This document shows, one piece after another, positions 52,602 through 60,791 of a stretch of DNA of 64,000 bases. The stretch is from Chitinophaga rhizophila. Its GTDB lineage: Bacteria > Bacteroidota > Bacteroidia > Chitinophagales > Chitinophagaceae. Numbering within the stretch: position 1 is the stretch's first letter; the number at the start of each line of letters is the position of its first letter. The stretch spans positions 868,001 through 932,000 of the forward strand of contig NZ_JAICCF010000003.1 in the NCBI RefSeq assembly GCF_019492185.1, read 5' to 3'. The translations under genes and the position numbers were made by a program. The notes beneath the pieces were generated by a model that did not search any database, was not told where the DNA came from, and saw nothing but the letters and a program-made list of their open reading frames with translations.

Positions 52602-53939
52602 TCAGGTAACGGGAAGTAATACTGAAAAGGTTGTGCCATTATTTCCGGAACGGCTGACTTTCAATTGTCCTCCATGAGATTGTATAATTTGCTGGGATAA
52701 GCTCAGGCCAATTCCGCTGCCCTTTTTCTTAGTAGTGTAGAATGGAATAAATATCTTATTCATCGCTTCTATATCAATACCTGGTCCATTATCAGTAATT
52801 TCAATGTGAACCTGACTAGGGCTGGCCATGCTGGCCCTTACTTCAATAGAAGGGGTAGGAGTCTGCTCCAGGGCATCCATTGCATTTTTAATAAGGTTAA
52901 TCATTACCATTTGAAGCTGGGCAACGTCAGCATGTATTTCGGTACTGGCGCTTTCTATCTCATAGTGATAAAAAATGCCAGCTTGTTTTAACTCTGGTTG
53001 TAGCAGGCTGCTTACACCGCTAAGTAGTTCTTTTACATTGACATGCGTAAATTGTGGTTTGGGCAGAGTAGTATAGTCACGATAAGCATTGACAAAGTTC
53101 ATAATGCCTCTGCTTCGGCTTTTGATTGTCTCTAAAGCTTCCTGAAGGTCAGCAATGGCCTCCTTCTGTGCTGCATCCGGAGATATATCCTGCTCGACAA
53201 TATCCTGCATGGTACCGATCAATGACACAATCGGAGTAACTGAGTTCATAATCTCATGCCGTAATATTTTGGTCAGATTCTGCCAGGCCTCAAGTTCTTT
53301 TTGCTGAAGTTCGGAGTGAATGTTCTGCAAAGAGATCAATTTGACTAGTCGCCCCTGTAGTCTTACACTTGCTGCATGTATTGACAGCTGTTGCTCCTGG
53401 CGGGTACGGTATAATAATTTACTGCCGGACTTTATTTCCATCAGATACTCTGGTAGGCCTGGATGTACATTTTTAAGTTCAGACAGGTTACGCAATCTGT
53501 ATATACCTAATAACCGGAAGGCCGCAGGATTGATCAGTTCTATACGTCCTTCTGTGTCAAATGATAGTACCCCTATACTGATATGTTGCACAATCGTATC
53601 AATATATTTCAGATTGGCTTCTTTTTCTGCCCTTGTTTGCCGGAAGGCCTCGAGAACCTCATTAAACTGATGGTTCAAGGCCTGAAAGCTCTTACCTAAT
53701 TTGTTGTCCGCGCTGAAGCGGATAGAGAAGTCTTCATATCGGATAGACTCAAGAAACAGGGTTAGTTTTCTGTTAACCCGGTTTATATAGTAGTACATGC
53801 CATATATCTGCATACATATCAGGGCTGCCATAGCAATACCCGGAAATATGCCTAAAACCGTCCACACCCATACACTTGTTATGGTGCTGGCGGTAAGCAG
53901 AATGATACGCAATAAGATATTGACACTGAATCTGTTCAT
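52602..53939 (-). CDS. membrane sensor histidine kinase
   Basis: A 445-residue kinase that should sense an envelope signal and phosphorylate the neighbouring regulator. Two transmembrane helices are near the start (about 8-29 and 31-51) with almost no periplasmic loop between them, so sensing may be intramembrane. A HAMP-like linker (about 55-105) and a PAS domain (about 110-215, IVQHISIGVLSFDTEGRIELINPAA) follow. The phosphoacceptor is His228 in ILRHEIMNSVTPI. The ATPase domain has NLIKNAMDAL, DNGPGID and GSGIGLSLSQQI. It is 10 bp downstream of the sigma-54 regulator gene, translated in the same transcript. Confidence 0.93.
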   Translation of the reverse strand: MNRFSVNILLRIILLTASTITSVWVWTVLGIFPGIAMAALICMQIYGMYYYINRVNRKLTLFLESIRYEDFSIRFSADNKLGKSFQALNHQFNEVLEAFRQTRAEKEANLKYIDTIVQHISIGVLSFDTEGRIELINPAAFRLLGIYRLRNLSELKNVHPGLPEYLMEIKSGSKLLYRTRQEQQLSIHAASVRLQGRLVKLISLQNIHSELQQKELEAWQNLTKILRHEIMNSVTPIVSLIGTMQDIVEQDISPDAAQKEAIADLQEALETIKSRSRGIMNFVNAYRDYTTLPKPQFTHVNVKELLSGVSSLLQPELKQAGIFYHYEIESASTEIHADVAQLQMVMINLIKNAMDALEQTPTPSIEVRASMASPSQVHIEITDNGPGIDIEAMNKIFIPFYTTKKKGSGIGLSLSQQIIQSHGGQLKVSRSGNNGTTFSVLLPVT

Positions 53940-53949
53940 TATAAGTCCC

Positions 53950-55302
53950 CTAGATGTTATATTTCTCCAGTCTCCGGTAAAGCGCAGCTCTGCTTAGGCC
54001 TAATTCTTTAGCTGCCTCGGTAATATTGCCGTTGCATTTTTTCATGGCCTGGGTTATAATATTTCTTTCCATTTCTTCCAGGTTGTAGCCAGTATTAAGT
54101 GTTTCTTCCTGCACAGCGTTCTTCATAAACACGTCTTTGGGCAGAAGTACTTTCCCCTGTGAAAGTATTACTGCTCTTTCCATAGCATGCTGTAGCTCCC
54201 GGATGTTGCCCGGCCAGTCATACTGACGAAGTTGCTGTAAAAGTGATTCGTGTAAAGCTGTTACATTGCGTTTATATTTAGTAGCATACTTCTCAAGGAA
54301 GTATTCGGCTAATGGCGCTATATCTTCCTGTCTTTCACGTAACGGGGGGAGCTGTATCTCAATTGTGTTAATCCGATAGAGTAGATCCTGCCGGAACTGG
54401 TACTCCGCTGCCATCTTCTGGATGTTTCTGTTAGTGGCTGTAATAAGCCGTACGTCTATTGGGGTTGTTTTATTACTGCCTACCCGGGTAACAGATCTGT
54501 TTTGTAATACGGTAAGTAATTTAGCCTGTAATGGCAGCGAGATATTGCCCAGCTCATCCAGAAAAATAGTTCCTCCATTTGCTTCCTCAAAACGGCCGGT
54601 CCGATCTTCACGGGCATCAGTAAAAGCGCCTTTTACGTGACCAAACAGCTCACTCTCGAAGAGTGTTTCACTGATAGCGCCAAGGTCTACACTCACAAAT
54701 GCCTGTTTATTACGCATTGATAGTGCATGAATATGTCTGGCCAGCAGATCTTTACCTGTTCCATTTTCTCCTAATATCAGTACATTGGCATCTGTACCGG
54801 CGACTCTGGCCGCTGTGTCCAGCACTTCGACCATCGCCTGGCTACTGCCGATAATATTAACATCTGATTGTGGCATTGTTAAGGGCGCGGTACTTTTCTC
54901 CCTGTTACCGTGCTTTTTATTATAGGCAGCCTGCATGGTGGCCAGGAGTTTATCATTTTCCCAGGGTTTTAACACGAAGTCAACAGCACCTGCCTTGATT
55001 GCTCTAACTGCCATTTCCACATCCCCATAGGCAGTAAACAGTACTACTGCTACTTCGGGCCTTATATCCAGAATACGGTCCAGCCATTCGAATCCTTCCT
55101 TACCACTGCTAAGATCGCGGGTGAAGTTCATATCCAGGAGAATAACGTCATATTCGAAGTTAGTAACCAGATATGGTATCTTTTGGGGATTCCGCTCAAA
55201 GTCTACTTGTTGAAAGTGTCGCTTTAATAGTAAACGGGCGGCACGTAATACATCCATGTCATCATCTACAATAAGGATTTTGCCGGGCAACGGTGTAGTC
55301 AT
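53950..55302 (-). CDS. sigma-54-dependent response regulator (NtrC type)
   Basis: Transcription activator of 450 residues. Receiver domain (about 8-130) with phosphorylatable Asp57 in VILLDMNF. AAA+ domain (about 150-380) with Walker A GENGTGKD at 178-185, and the sigma-54 contact loop GAFTDA at 225-230, where the usual GAFTGA has Asp for Gly; this variant is common in Bacteroidota. The Fis-type HTH closes the protein (NGNITEAAKELGLSRAALYRRLEKY). It is divergent from the HlyD-led export operon, whose upstream region carries a sigma-54 promoter. That makes the operon its most likely target. Confidence 0.95.
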   Translation of the reverse strand: MTTPLPGKILIVDDDMDVLRAARLLLKRHFQQVDFERNPQKIPYLVTNFEYDVILLDMNFTRDLSSGKEGFEWLDRILDIRPEVAVVLFTAYGDVEMAVRAIKAGAVDFVLKPWENDKLLATMQAAYNKKHGNREKSTAPLTMPQSDVNIIGSSQAMVEVLDTAARVAGTDANVLILGENGTGKDLLARHIHALSMRNKQAFVSVDLGAISETLFESELFGHVKGAFTDAREDRTGRFEEANGGTIFLDELGNISLPLQAKLLTVLQNRSVTRVGSNKTTPIDVRLITATNRNIQKMAAEYQFRQDLLYRINTIEIQLPPLRERQEDIAPLAEYFLEKYATKYKRNVTALHESLLQQLRQYDWPGNIRELQHAMERAVILSQGKVLLPKDVFMKNAVQEETLNTGYNLEEMERNIITQAMKKCNGNITEAAKELGLSRAALYRRLEKYNI

Positions 55303-55454
55303 AAATTAACGTATCTGTTGTTATTGCTGTGCTGAACCCGCAAACAGCATTCCTGATCAGGTTATGAAATGCCTTCCCGTGGCGGATACGGCCACTGGCA
55401 ATATTATAAAAAGATTTCGGTTTTTACAGGTCATTTGTAGTAGTCTCCGCATTT

Positions 55455-55473
55455 GTCCGGAATCGGACGTCCG
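55455..55473. promoter_or_regulatory. palindromic cluster, candidate activator-binding site
   Basis: GTCCG (55455-55459) and CGGAC (55464-55468) are inverted around GAAT, and the second arm is shared with CGGACGTCCG (55464-55473). A further GGACGTTC is near 55486. It lies 85-100 bp upstream of the sigma-54 promoter, where an NtrC-type protein binds. Positions and symmetry are seen; binding is inferred. Confidence 0.5.
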
Positions 55474-55543
55474 GTGTGCGCATAAGGACGTTCAGTGAGA
55501 TATGCGTTTGCCTGAAATGAGCCACAGTATTGAATCTTCGCCT

Positions 55544-55559
55544 TTGGCATGCGCGTTGC
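55544..55559 (+). promoter_or_regulatory. sigma-54 promoter
   Basis: TTGGCATGCGCGTTGC matches the sigma-54 pattern TTGGCAYG-N4-TTGC. GG at -24 (55546-55547) and GC at -12 (55558-55559) have the required 10-bp gap. Transcription should start near 55571, giving a leader of about 18 nt before the HlyD-type ATG at 55589. Confidence 0.82.
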
Positions 55560-55588
55560 CTTACCGGGTTAGGAAAGTTAGATAACCT

Positions 55589-56836
55589 ATGGACAGAAAA
55601 ATAGAAAAGAAGTATTGGTCTAAAAAAAGGATCACCCTGATAAGCGGAGGCGCTGTCGTGGCATTATTGCTTCTATACAATCTCATATTTGCAGATCATC
55701 GTTCCAAGCTGAATGTTGAGAAAGATAAGATCACTATTTCAACCGTCAGCAAAGGCACTTTTGACCAGTATATAGCAGTTACCGCTGTTGTAGCTCCCCT
55801 TAAGACAATACGTCTGGATGCTATTGTTGGCGGATATGTAAGCCAGAAATACCTTGAAGGTGGTAGCATGGTAAAAAAGGGTGACAGCATTTTACGGTTG
55901 GAGAATCAGAACCTCATGATGGACTTTGTTAATCATGAAACTGAGATCTATCGTCTGATCAATGAATTACAGAATACCCGACAGACTCTGAAACAAAACC
56001 GATTCACTATGCAGCAGACTGTGGCTAATCTGGATTATCAAATTGAACAGGCAAAAGACCTTTATGACCGTACAAAGCAACTGGTTGATGAGAAGATTGT
56101 ATCTCGTCAGGAGTTTAATAAAAATAAGATTGATTACGAACGTCTTGTGAAGCAAAGGCAAATCGAAGTTGAAAGTCAACGATTCCAGGAAGAAAATGCT
56201 AAAATCCAGATAGAACGTCTCGAATCTACTATTCTCCGCACACAGCGTAACCTCCAGATGATGAAAGACAATCTTAGCAATCTGGTGTTGCGGGCACCTA
56301 TAGACGGGCAGCTGTCTTCTGTTGATGCCGAAATAGGAGGAAGTATAACTGTTGGCCAGAACATTGGTCAGATAGACGACCTGGATGGATTTAAAATGCG
56401 TGCGGAAGTTGATGAACATTACATTTCACGAGTATTCCCTGGCTTAAAAGCAACTTTCGAGTTCAACAATAAGATGTATGCTTTATCTATTATCAAAGTA
56501 TACCCAGAAGTAAAAAACGGACGTTTTAATGTGGATATGAAGTTCGATAAGGAGACGCCGGAAGGTATCCGCCGCGGACAATCATCGCCAATTCGTTTGG
56601 AACTAGGCAAATCATCTGCTGCTGTTCTACTGCCTGTAGGAGGATTCTTTTCTGACACAGGAGGCAACTGGGTCTATGTGGTAGACAAAGGTGGAAACAG
56701 GGCGGTAAAGCGTAAGATTTCCCTAGGACAGAAAAATCCACAGTATTTCGAGGTTCTTGAAGGACTTCAGGAAGGAGAGCAGGTCATTACCTCTTCTTAT
56801 GAAAATTTTGGAGACAAGGAGGTTTTAGTATTTTAA
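55589..56836 (+). CDS. HlyD/MacA-type periplasmic adaptor
   Basis: Membrane-fusion protein of 415 residues linking an inner-membrane exporter to an outer-membrane channel. A single N-terminal helix (about 15-32, ISGGAVVALLLLYNLIF) anchors it. A biotinyl-lipoyl half (GGYVSQKYLEGGSMVKKGDSIL, about 90-112) precedes a long coiled coil (about 115-225, rich in Gln, Glu and Lys). The second lipoyl half begins LVLRAPIDGQLSSVDAEIGG, and a beta-barrel part follows to about 415. It is the first gene of the operon and lies 18 nt after the predicted start of the sigma-54 transcript. No TolC-type gene is in view. Confidence 0.92.
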   Translation: MDRKIEKKYWSKKRITLISGGAVVALLLLYNLIFADHRSKLNVEKDKITISTVSKGTFDQYIAVTAVVAPLKTIRLDAIVGGYVSQKYLEGGSMVKKGDSILRLENQNLMMDFVNHETEIYRLINELQNTRQTLKQNRFTMQQTVANLDYQIEQAKDLYDRTKQLVDEKIVSRQEFNKNKIDYERLVKQRQIEVESQRFQEENAKIQIERLESTILRTQRNLQMMKDNLSNLVLRAPIDGQLSSVDAEIGGSITVGQNIGQIDDLDGFKMRAEVDEHYISRVFPGLKATFEFNNKMYALSIIKVYPEVKNGRFNVDMKFDKETPEGIRRGQSSPIRLELGKSSAAVLLPVGGFFSDTGGNWVYVVDKGGNRAVKRKISLGQKNPQYFEVLEGLQEGEQVITSSYENFGDKEVLVF

Positions 56837-56922
56837 TACCGGCAATTACAGTTGTTTTAGTTCTGGTGCCAGCCTCTGCTTAATGCGAAGGCGGTTTTCC
56901 GGACAATCACCTGAAAATCAAT

Positions 56923-59328
56923 ATGCAGATGATCAGCATGTACATCACAATCGCATTGAGGCACCTTGCCAAGCGAAAACTATTTTCCTTTATTAATATT
57001 GCAGGCCTTGCTATTGGGATGACCTTTTCGCTATTGATTGCAGTATATATATGGGAAGAAAGGCAAGTCAATGCAGATTTGAAAAATCTTCCACAACAGT
57101 ATTATCTGCAATCTGCCTGGAAGGTCGATAATATGTACATGCCATTAATTACGCCAGCACCGCTCGCAAAAGCACTGCACGATCAATATCCTTCATTAAT
57201 AGCAAACTATTACCGCACATTCCCCTGTTCCGCTAATGCCTCATATAAAGACAGGCATTTTAGAGTTGGTATGCAGCCGGGAGATACGACTGTAATTTCA
57301 GCGTACGGACTAACCATGCTATATGGTGATCCCACTAACGCCTTCCGTGATAATAATTCTATTGTTATTACAGAAGAAACAGCAATGAAGTTTTTTGGTA
57401 AACCTGATGCACTTGATGAAGTATTAACAATAGATACCAGAAAAGATGGTAAGAAAAGCTATACGGTTACAGGCGTGTTAAAGAATGAAGTTCGTGAAAA
57501 CAGCGTAACAACTATCAACGGATTTAAGAATGACATCCTTCTGCCAATACAGAGCGTCGATTACTTTCTAGGCCCAGATGCAGATAAAGACTGGAACAAT
57601 GTATGCATGGCCTCATATGTTCAACTACAACCAGGCGTTGCGCCTCAGCAGCTGCAGGCTGCAATTAATAATCTCATATCTGTTAACTGCAATCAGCAGT
57701 TGAAAGATAATATGAGTATCCAGTTAATTGGTCTCGACACTTTTTATCTTGATACCAACGATGGACTCGTAAGAAAAATGATCTATATACTGGCCATCAT
57801 TGCAGGCTTTGTACTACTGATGGCTGTGATTAATTATGTGAATATCAGCGTAGGTACTTCTATGTACCGGTTGAAGGAAATCGGATTGCGTAAGGTGTTT
57901 GGCGGTAAACGTCAACAGCTGATCACCCAATTTCTTGCTGAATCAATAGTACTTACCGGTATAGCGGCCTTTCTTTCCATTGCCTTGTATGAATTGCTCC
58001 GTCCTATATTCGGACAGATCTTCAACAAGTCGTTACCCCATGTATCGTCTTTTTCCGGAATGATGGTATTGTTTTATCTTCTGCTGGTGGCAGGCGTTGG
58101 ATTGATAGCCGGTATTTATCCCGCGTTTGTACTAACTGCCAGCAACCTCCTCAAAGTACTAAAAGGTAAAATTGCTATTGGCAGGGGAGAGCTTTTGTTC
58201 AGAAAGCTGTCACTCGTCCTACAATTCTCTCTGGCGATTCTGGTATTCGTCTGTACGCTATTTATTTCGCGTCAGATTAATTACTTCTTTAAACGTGAAT
58301 TAGGTTACAACAAAGAGCAGCTAGTGGTAATCTCTTCTGTACCTCGCCAGTGGGACTCCACCGGGTTAAAACGGCTGGAACTGATCAGGGATGAGATTTC
58401 ACAAAATACCGGGGTGGCAAGCGCTAGTATTTCTTATGAGGTACCTGATGGTATGAATGGCGGAAGTATGCCCTTGTTGCCAGATGGTGCTACTGATGCT
58501 TCACCTGTTAATGTTGAAAGACTAGTTACAGACGGTAATTATGCAAACACTTTTGGGCTACAACTTGCTGCCGGCCGGTTCTTCACAGATACCGATAATC
58601 CTGCTGATGTAGTACTAAATGAGGCTGCTGTTAAGGCTTTACGGCTGAAGCAGGGAATAGGACAGGAAATAATAATGCCTGACAGCGACGTCAAACTCAC
58701 AGTAAGAGGAATTGTGAAAGATTTCCATTTTACTCACATCGGGAAGAAGATTGCTCCGATGATATTTATTAACCAGGAAGCCAACCCAATGTACCGGTTC
58801 TTAAGCATCAGATTAAAGTCTTCTGATATAAGAAAAAGTCTTGCAGGTATTGAATCTGTCTGGAAGGCGAGATATCCTGATTCTCCATTTGACTATTTCT
58901 TTATGGATGAAAAGTTCCAGGCCATGTACTTCAGTGAAACTCGCCTAAGCAAGGCGGCTGATGTAGCTACAGGTTTAAACTTTATTATCATATTGCTAGG
59001 GGCAGTAGGGGTTATTGCTTTCAGTCTGACCCGCCGGGCCAAAGAAGTAGGAGTCAGGAAGGTGTTAGGCGCTAATACCGCTAGTATAATCTATTTGTTC
59101 CTGAAAGAGTATACCATTGTGATCATGTTGGCCAATCTGCTTGCATGGCCTGCGGCATATATTATTGCCAATAAATGGCTGGATGGATATGCGTACCGGA
59201 CGAGTATGAGTATTACGCCATTCCTGATTGCAGGCATTATTACCTTCGGGTTGACATACCTGTTAATTGCATTACAAAGTCTTCGTACTGCAAGCGCTAA
59301 TCCTACAGGATTATTGAGAAATGAATAG
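56923..59328 (+). CDS. FtsX/MacB-type ABC transporter permease
   Basis: Inner-membrane protein of 801 residues. It has the duplicated MacB layout: a first helix (about 19-42, FSFINIAGLAIGMTFSLLIAVYIW), a periplasmic MacB-PCD domain, then an FtsX core with three helices (about 280-430, beginning ILAIIAGFVLLMAVINYVNI), a second periplasmic domain and a second FtsX core at the C-terminus (GAVGVIAFSLTRRAKEVGVRKVLGA). ATG 56923 is used, though ATG 56938 (MYITIALRHLAKRKL) is an alternative. Proteins like this use ATP hydrolysis by a separate ATPase to export peptides, lipids or antibiotics. The gene follows the adaptor by 86 bp. Confidence 0.92.
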   Translation: MQMISMYITIALRHLAKRKLFSFINIAGLAIGMTFSLLIAVYIWEERQVNADLKNLPQQYYLQSAWKVDNMYMPLITPAPLAKALHDQYPSLIANYYRTFPCSANASYKDRHFRVGMQPGDTTVISAYGLTMLYGDPTNAFRDNNSIVITEETAMKFFGKPDALDEVLTIDTRKDGKKSYTVTGVLKNEVRENSVTTINGFKNDILLPIQSVDYFLGPDADKDWNNVCMASYVQLQPGVAPQQLQAAINNLISVNCNQQLKDNMSIQLIGLDTFYLDTNDGLVRKMIYILAIIAGFVLLMAVINYVNISVGTSMYRLKEIGLRKVFGGKRQQLITQFLAESIVLTGIAAFLSIALYELLRPIFGQIFNKSLPHVSSFSGMMVLFYLLLVAGVGLIAGIYPAFVLTASNLLKVLKGKIAIGRGELLFRKLSLVLQFSLAILVFVCTLFISRQINYFFKRELGYNKEQLVVISSVPRQWDSTGLKRLELIRDEISQNTGVASASISYEVPDGMNGGSMPLLPDGATDASPVNVERLVTDGNYANTFGLQLAAGRFFTDTDNPADVVLNEAAVKALRLKQGIGQEIIMPDSDVKLTVRGIVKDFHFTHIGKKIAPMIFINQEANPMYRFLSIRLKSSDIRKSLAGIESVWKARYPDSPFDYFFMDEKFQAMYFSETRLSKAADVATGLNFIIILLGAVGVIAFSLTRRAKEVGVRKVLGANTASIIYLFLKEYTIVIMLANLLAWPAAYIIANKWLDGYAYRTSMSITPFLIAGIITFGLTYLLIALQSLRTASANPTGLLRNE

Positions 59329-59363
59329 TAGAACCCTAATTTAAAAAAACATAAACCGAAGTC

Positions 59364-60053
59364 ATGATACGTACAGTCAATCTGCAAAAGATTTTTACAA
59401 CAGAAGAGATAGAAACTTCCGCCCTGAACGGTATTAATATGGAAATAAAGGATGGTGAGTTTGTAGCTATCATGGGGCCGTCCGGTTGCGGTAAGTCTAC
59501 ACTGTTGAACATTCTTGGGTTACTGGATAATCCTAGTGGCGGTGAATATCATTTCTGGGAGCATGAAGTCGCCAGCATGAGTGAACGTCAGCGTGCACAG
59601 CTCAGAAAAGGATCTATCGGATTCGTTTTCCAGAGTTTTAACCTCATTGACGAACTAACTGTGTATGAAAATGTGGAATTACCACTCCTATACCTGAAGG
59701 TGCCTGCCAGCGAAAGAAAGGAAAAGGTTGAAAAAGTGCTGGAACGCATGAATATTATGCACCGCCGTAACCACTTCCCGCAGCAGTTATCCGGAGGTCA
59801 GCAACAACGTGTGGCTATTGCCCGTGCGGTAGTAGCTAATCCTAAGATGATATTGGCGGATGAGCCTACCGGTAACCTAGACTCCACCAATGGTGAAGAA
59901 GTAATGAAATTGCTACAGGAATTAAATGAAGCAGGTACTACAATGATCATGGTTACCCATAGTCCGTATGATGCCGGCTTTGCACACCGTGTTATTAACT
60001 TGTTTGATGGACGGGTTGTAACTGAAAATATCAAGGAGCAATTCCATGTATAA
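59364..60053 (+). CDS. ABC transporter ATP-binding protein (MacB/LolD type)
   Basis: ATPase of 229 residues for the permease(s) alongside. Walker A GPSGCGKST near residue 39, Q-loop FVFQSFNLI, signature LSGGQQQR near 142, Walker B MILADEPTGNLDS, and the His-switch MVTHS. It lacks any membrane part, as in the MacB/LolD families where the ATPase is separate. It lies 36 bp after the first permease gene, and is followed by the permease relic and the second permease. It probably powers both exporters. Confidence 0.95.
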   Translation: MIRTVNLQKIFTTEEIETSALNGINMEIKDGEFVAIMGPSGCGKSTLLNILGLLDNPSGGEYHFWEHEVASMSERQRAQLRKGSIGFVFQSFNLIDELTVYENVELPLLYLKVPASERKEKVEKVLERMNIMHRRNHFPQQLSGGQQQRVAIARAVVANPKMILADEPTGNLDSTNGEEVMKLLQELNEAGTTMIMVTHSPYDAGFAHRVINLFDGRVVTENIKEQFHV

Positions 60054-60103
60054 TTCAAACGTCTGATATTACCTGACCAACTACCCATCGCAAACTAACT
60101 CAT

Positions 60104-60769
60104 ATGCTTAATAACTATCTGCGAATAGGCTGGCGCAATCTCTGGTGATATAAAATGTATAGCAGCATTAATATAGGTGGACTTGCGCTTGGCCTGGCAG
60201 TTGGTGTTCTGTTATTTGTTTGGGTGCAGGGTGAATTAAGCTATGACAGGTTTCATGAAAAAGGAGAAAATATCTACGGCACATCTGTGACCTTTGTATC
60301 TGGTAACGATGGTAGGTAAACGTTTAAAGCTATGGAGTTATCTTTCATAGACGACAGACTGGACATGCAGTATCAGATGGATGGTCGTACGGGTAAGCTA
60401 TTTGACTATTTTGCCGGTATTGCCATCTTTATTAGTTGTTTGTAGTTGTTTGGACTGGTAACATTTCCTACCGGACAACGTCTCAAGGAAATAGGCGTAA
60501 GAAAGGTGTGTGGCTTCTGTTACTAATATATTGACGCTTTAACCAGCGACTTCCTGAAAATTATTACAATCTCGATAGTACTAGCTATACCTGCGGCATG
60601 ATATATCATGAACAGGTGACTGGATGACTATGCATACCGTATAAGCATCAGTTAGTGGATGTTTGCTGCTGCAGGAGGATTAGCCATTGTAGTAGCGGTA
60701 TTTACAGTAAGCTTCCAGGCTATAAAAGCAGCATTGAGTAATCCTGTCCGCTCTTTAAGATCAGAATAA
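60104..60769 (+). pseudogene. relic of an FtsX-type permease with a large deletion and seven internal stops
   Basis: The 222-codon frame begins MLNNYLRIGWRNLW and continues with a permease first helix (SINIGGLALGLAVGVLLFVW) and the ELSYDRFHEKGENIYG segment; it then jumps to the last FtsX region (RLKEIGVRKV, SDFLKIITISIVLAIP, and AIKAALSNPVRSLRSE at the end). About 550 residues of the middle are missing. Stops lie at codons 15, 72, 114, 141, 166, 172 and 184 (60146, 60317, 60443, 60524, 60599, 60617, 60653), three of them where relatives have Trp. The reading frame is otherwise uninterrupted from start to final stop. It is nonfunctional as a protein. Confidence 0.9.
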
Positions 60770-60791
60770 TATACATCATTAAAATGGGGGT

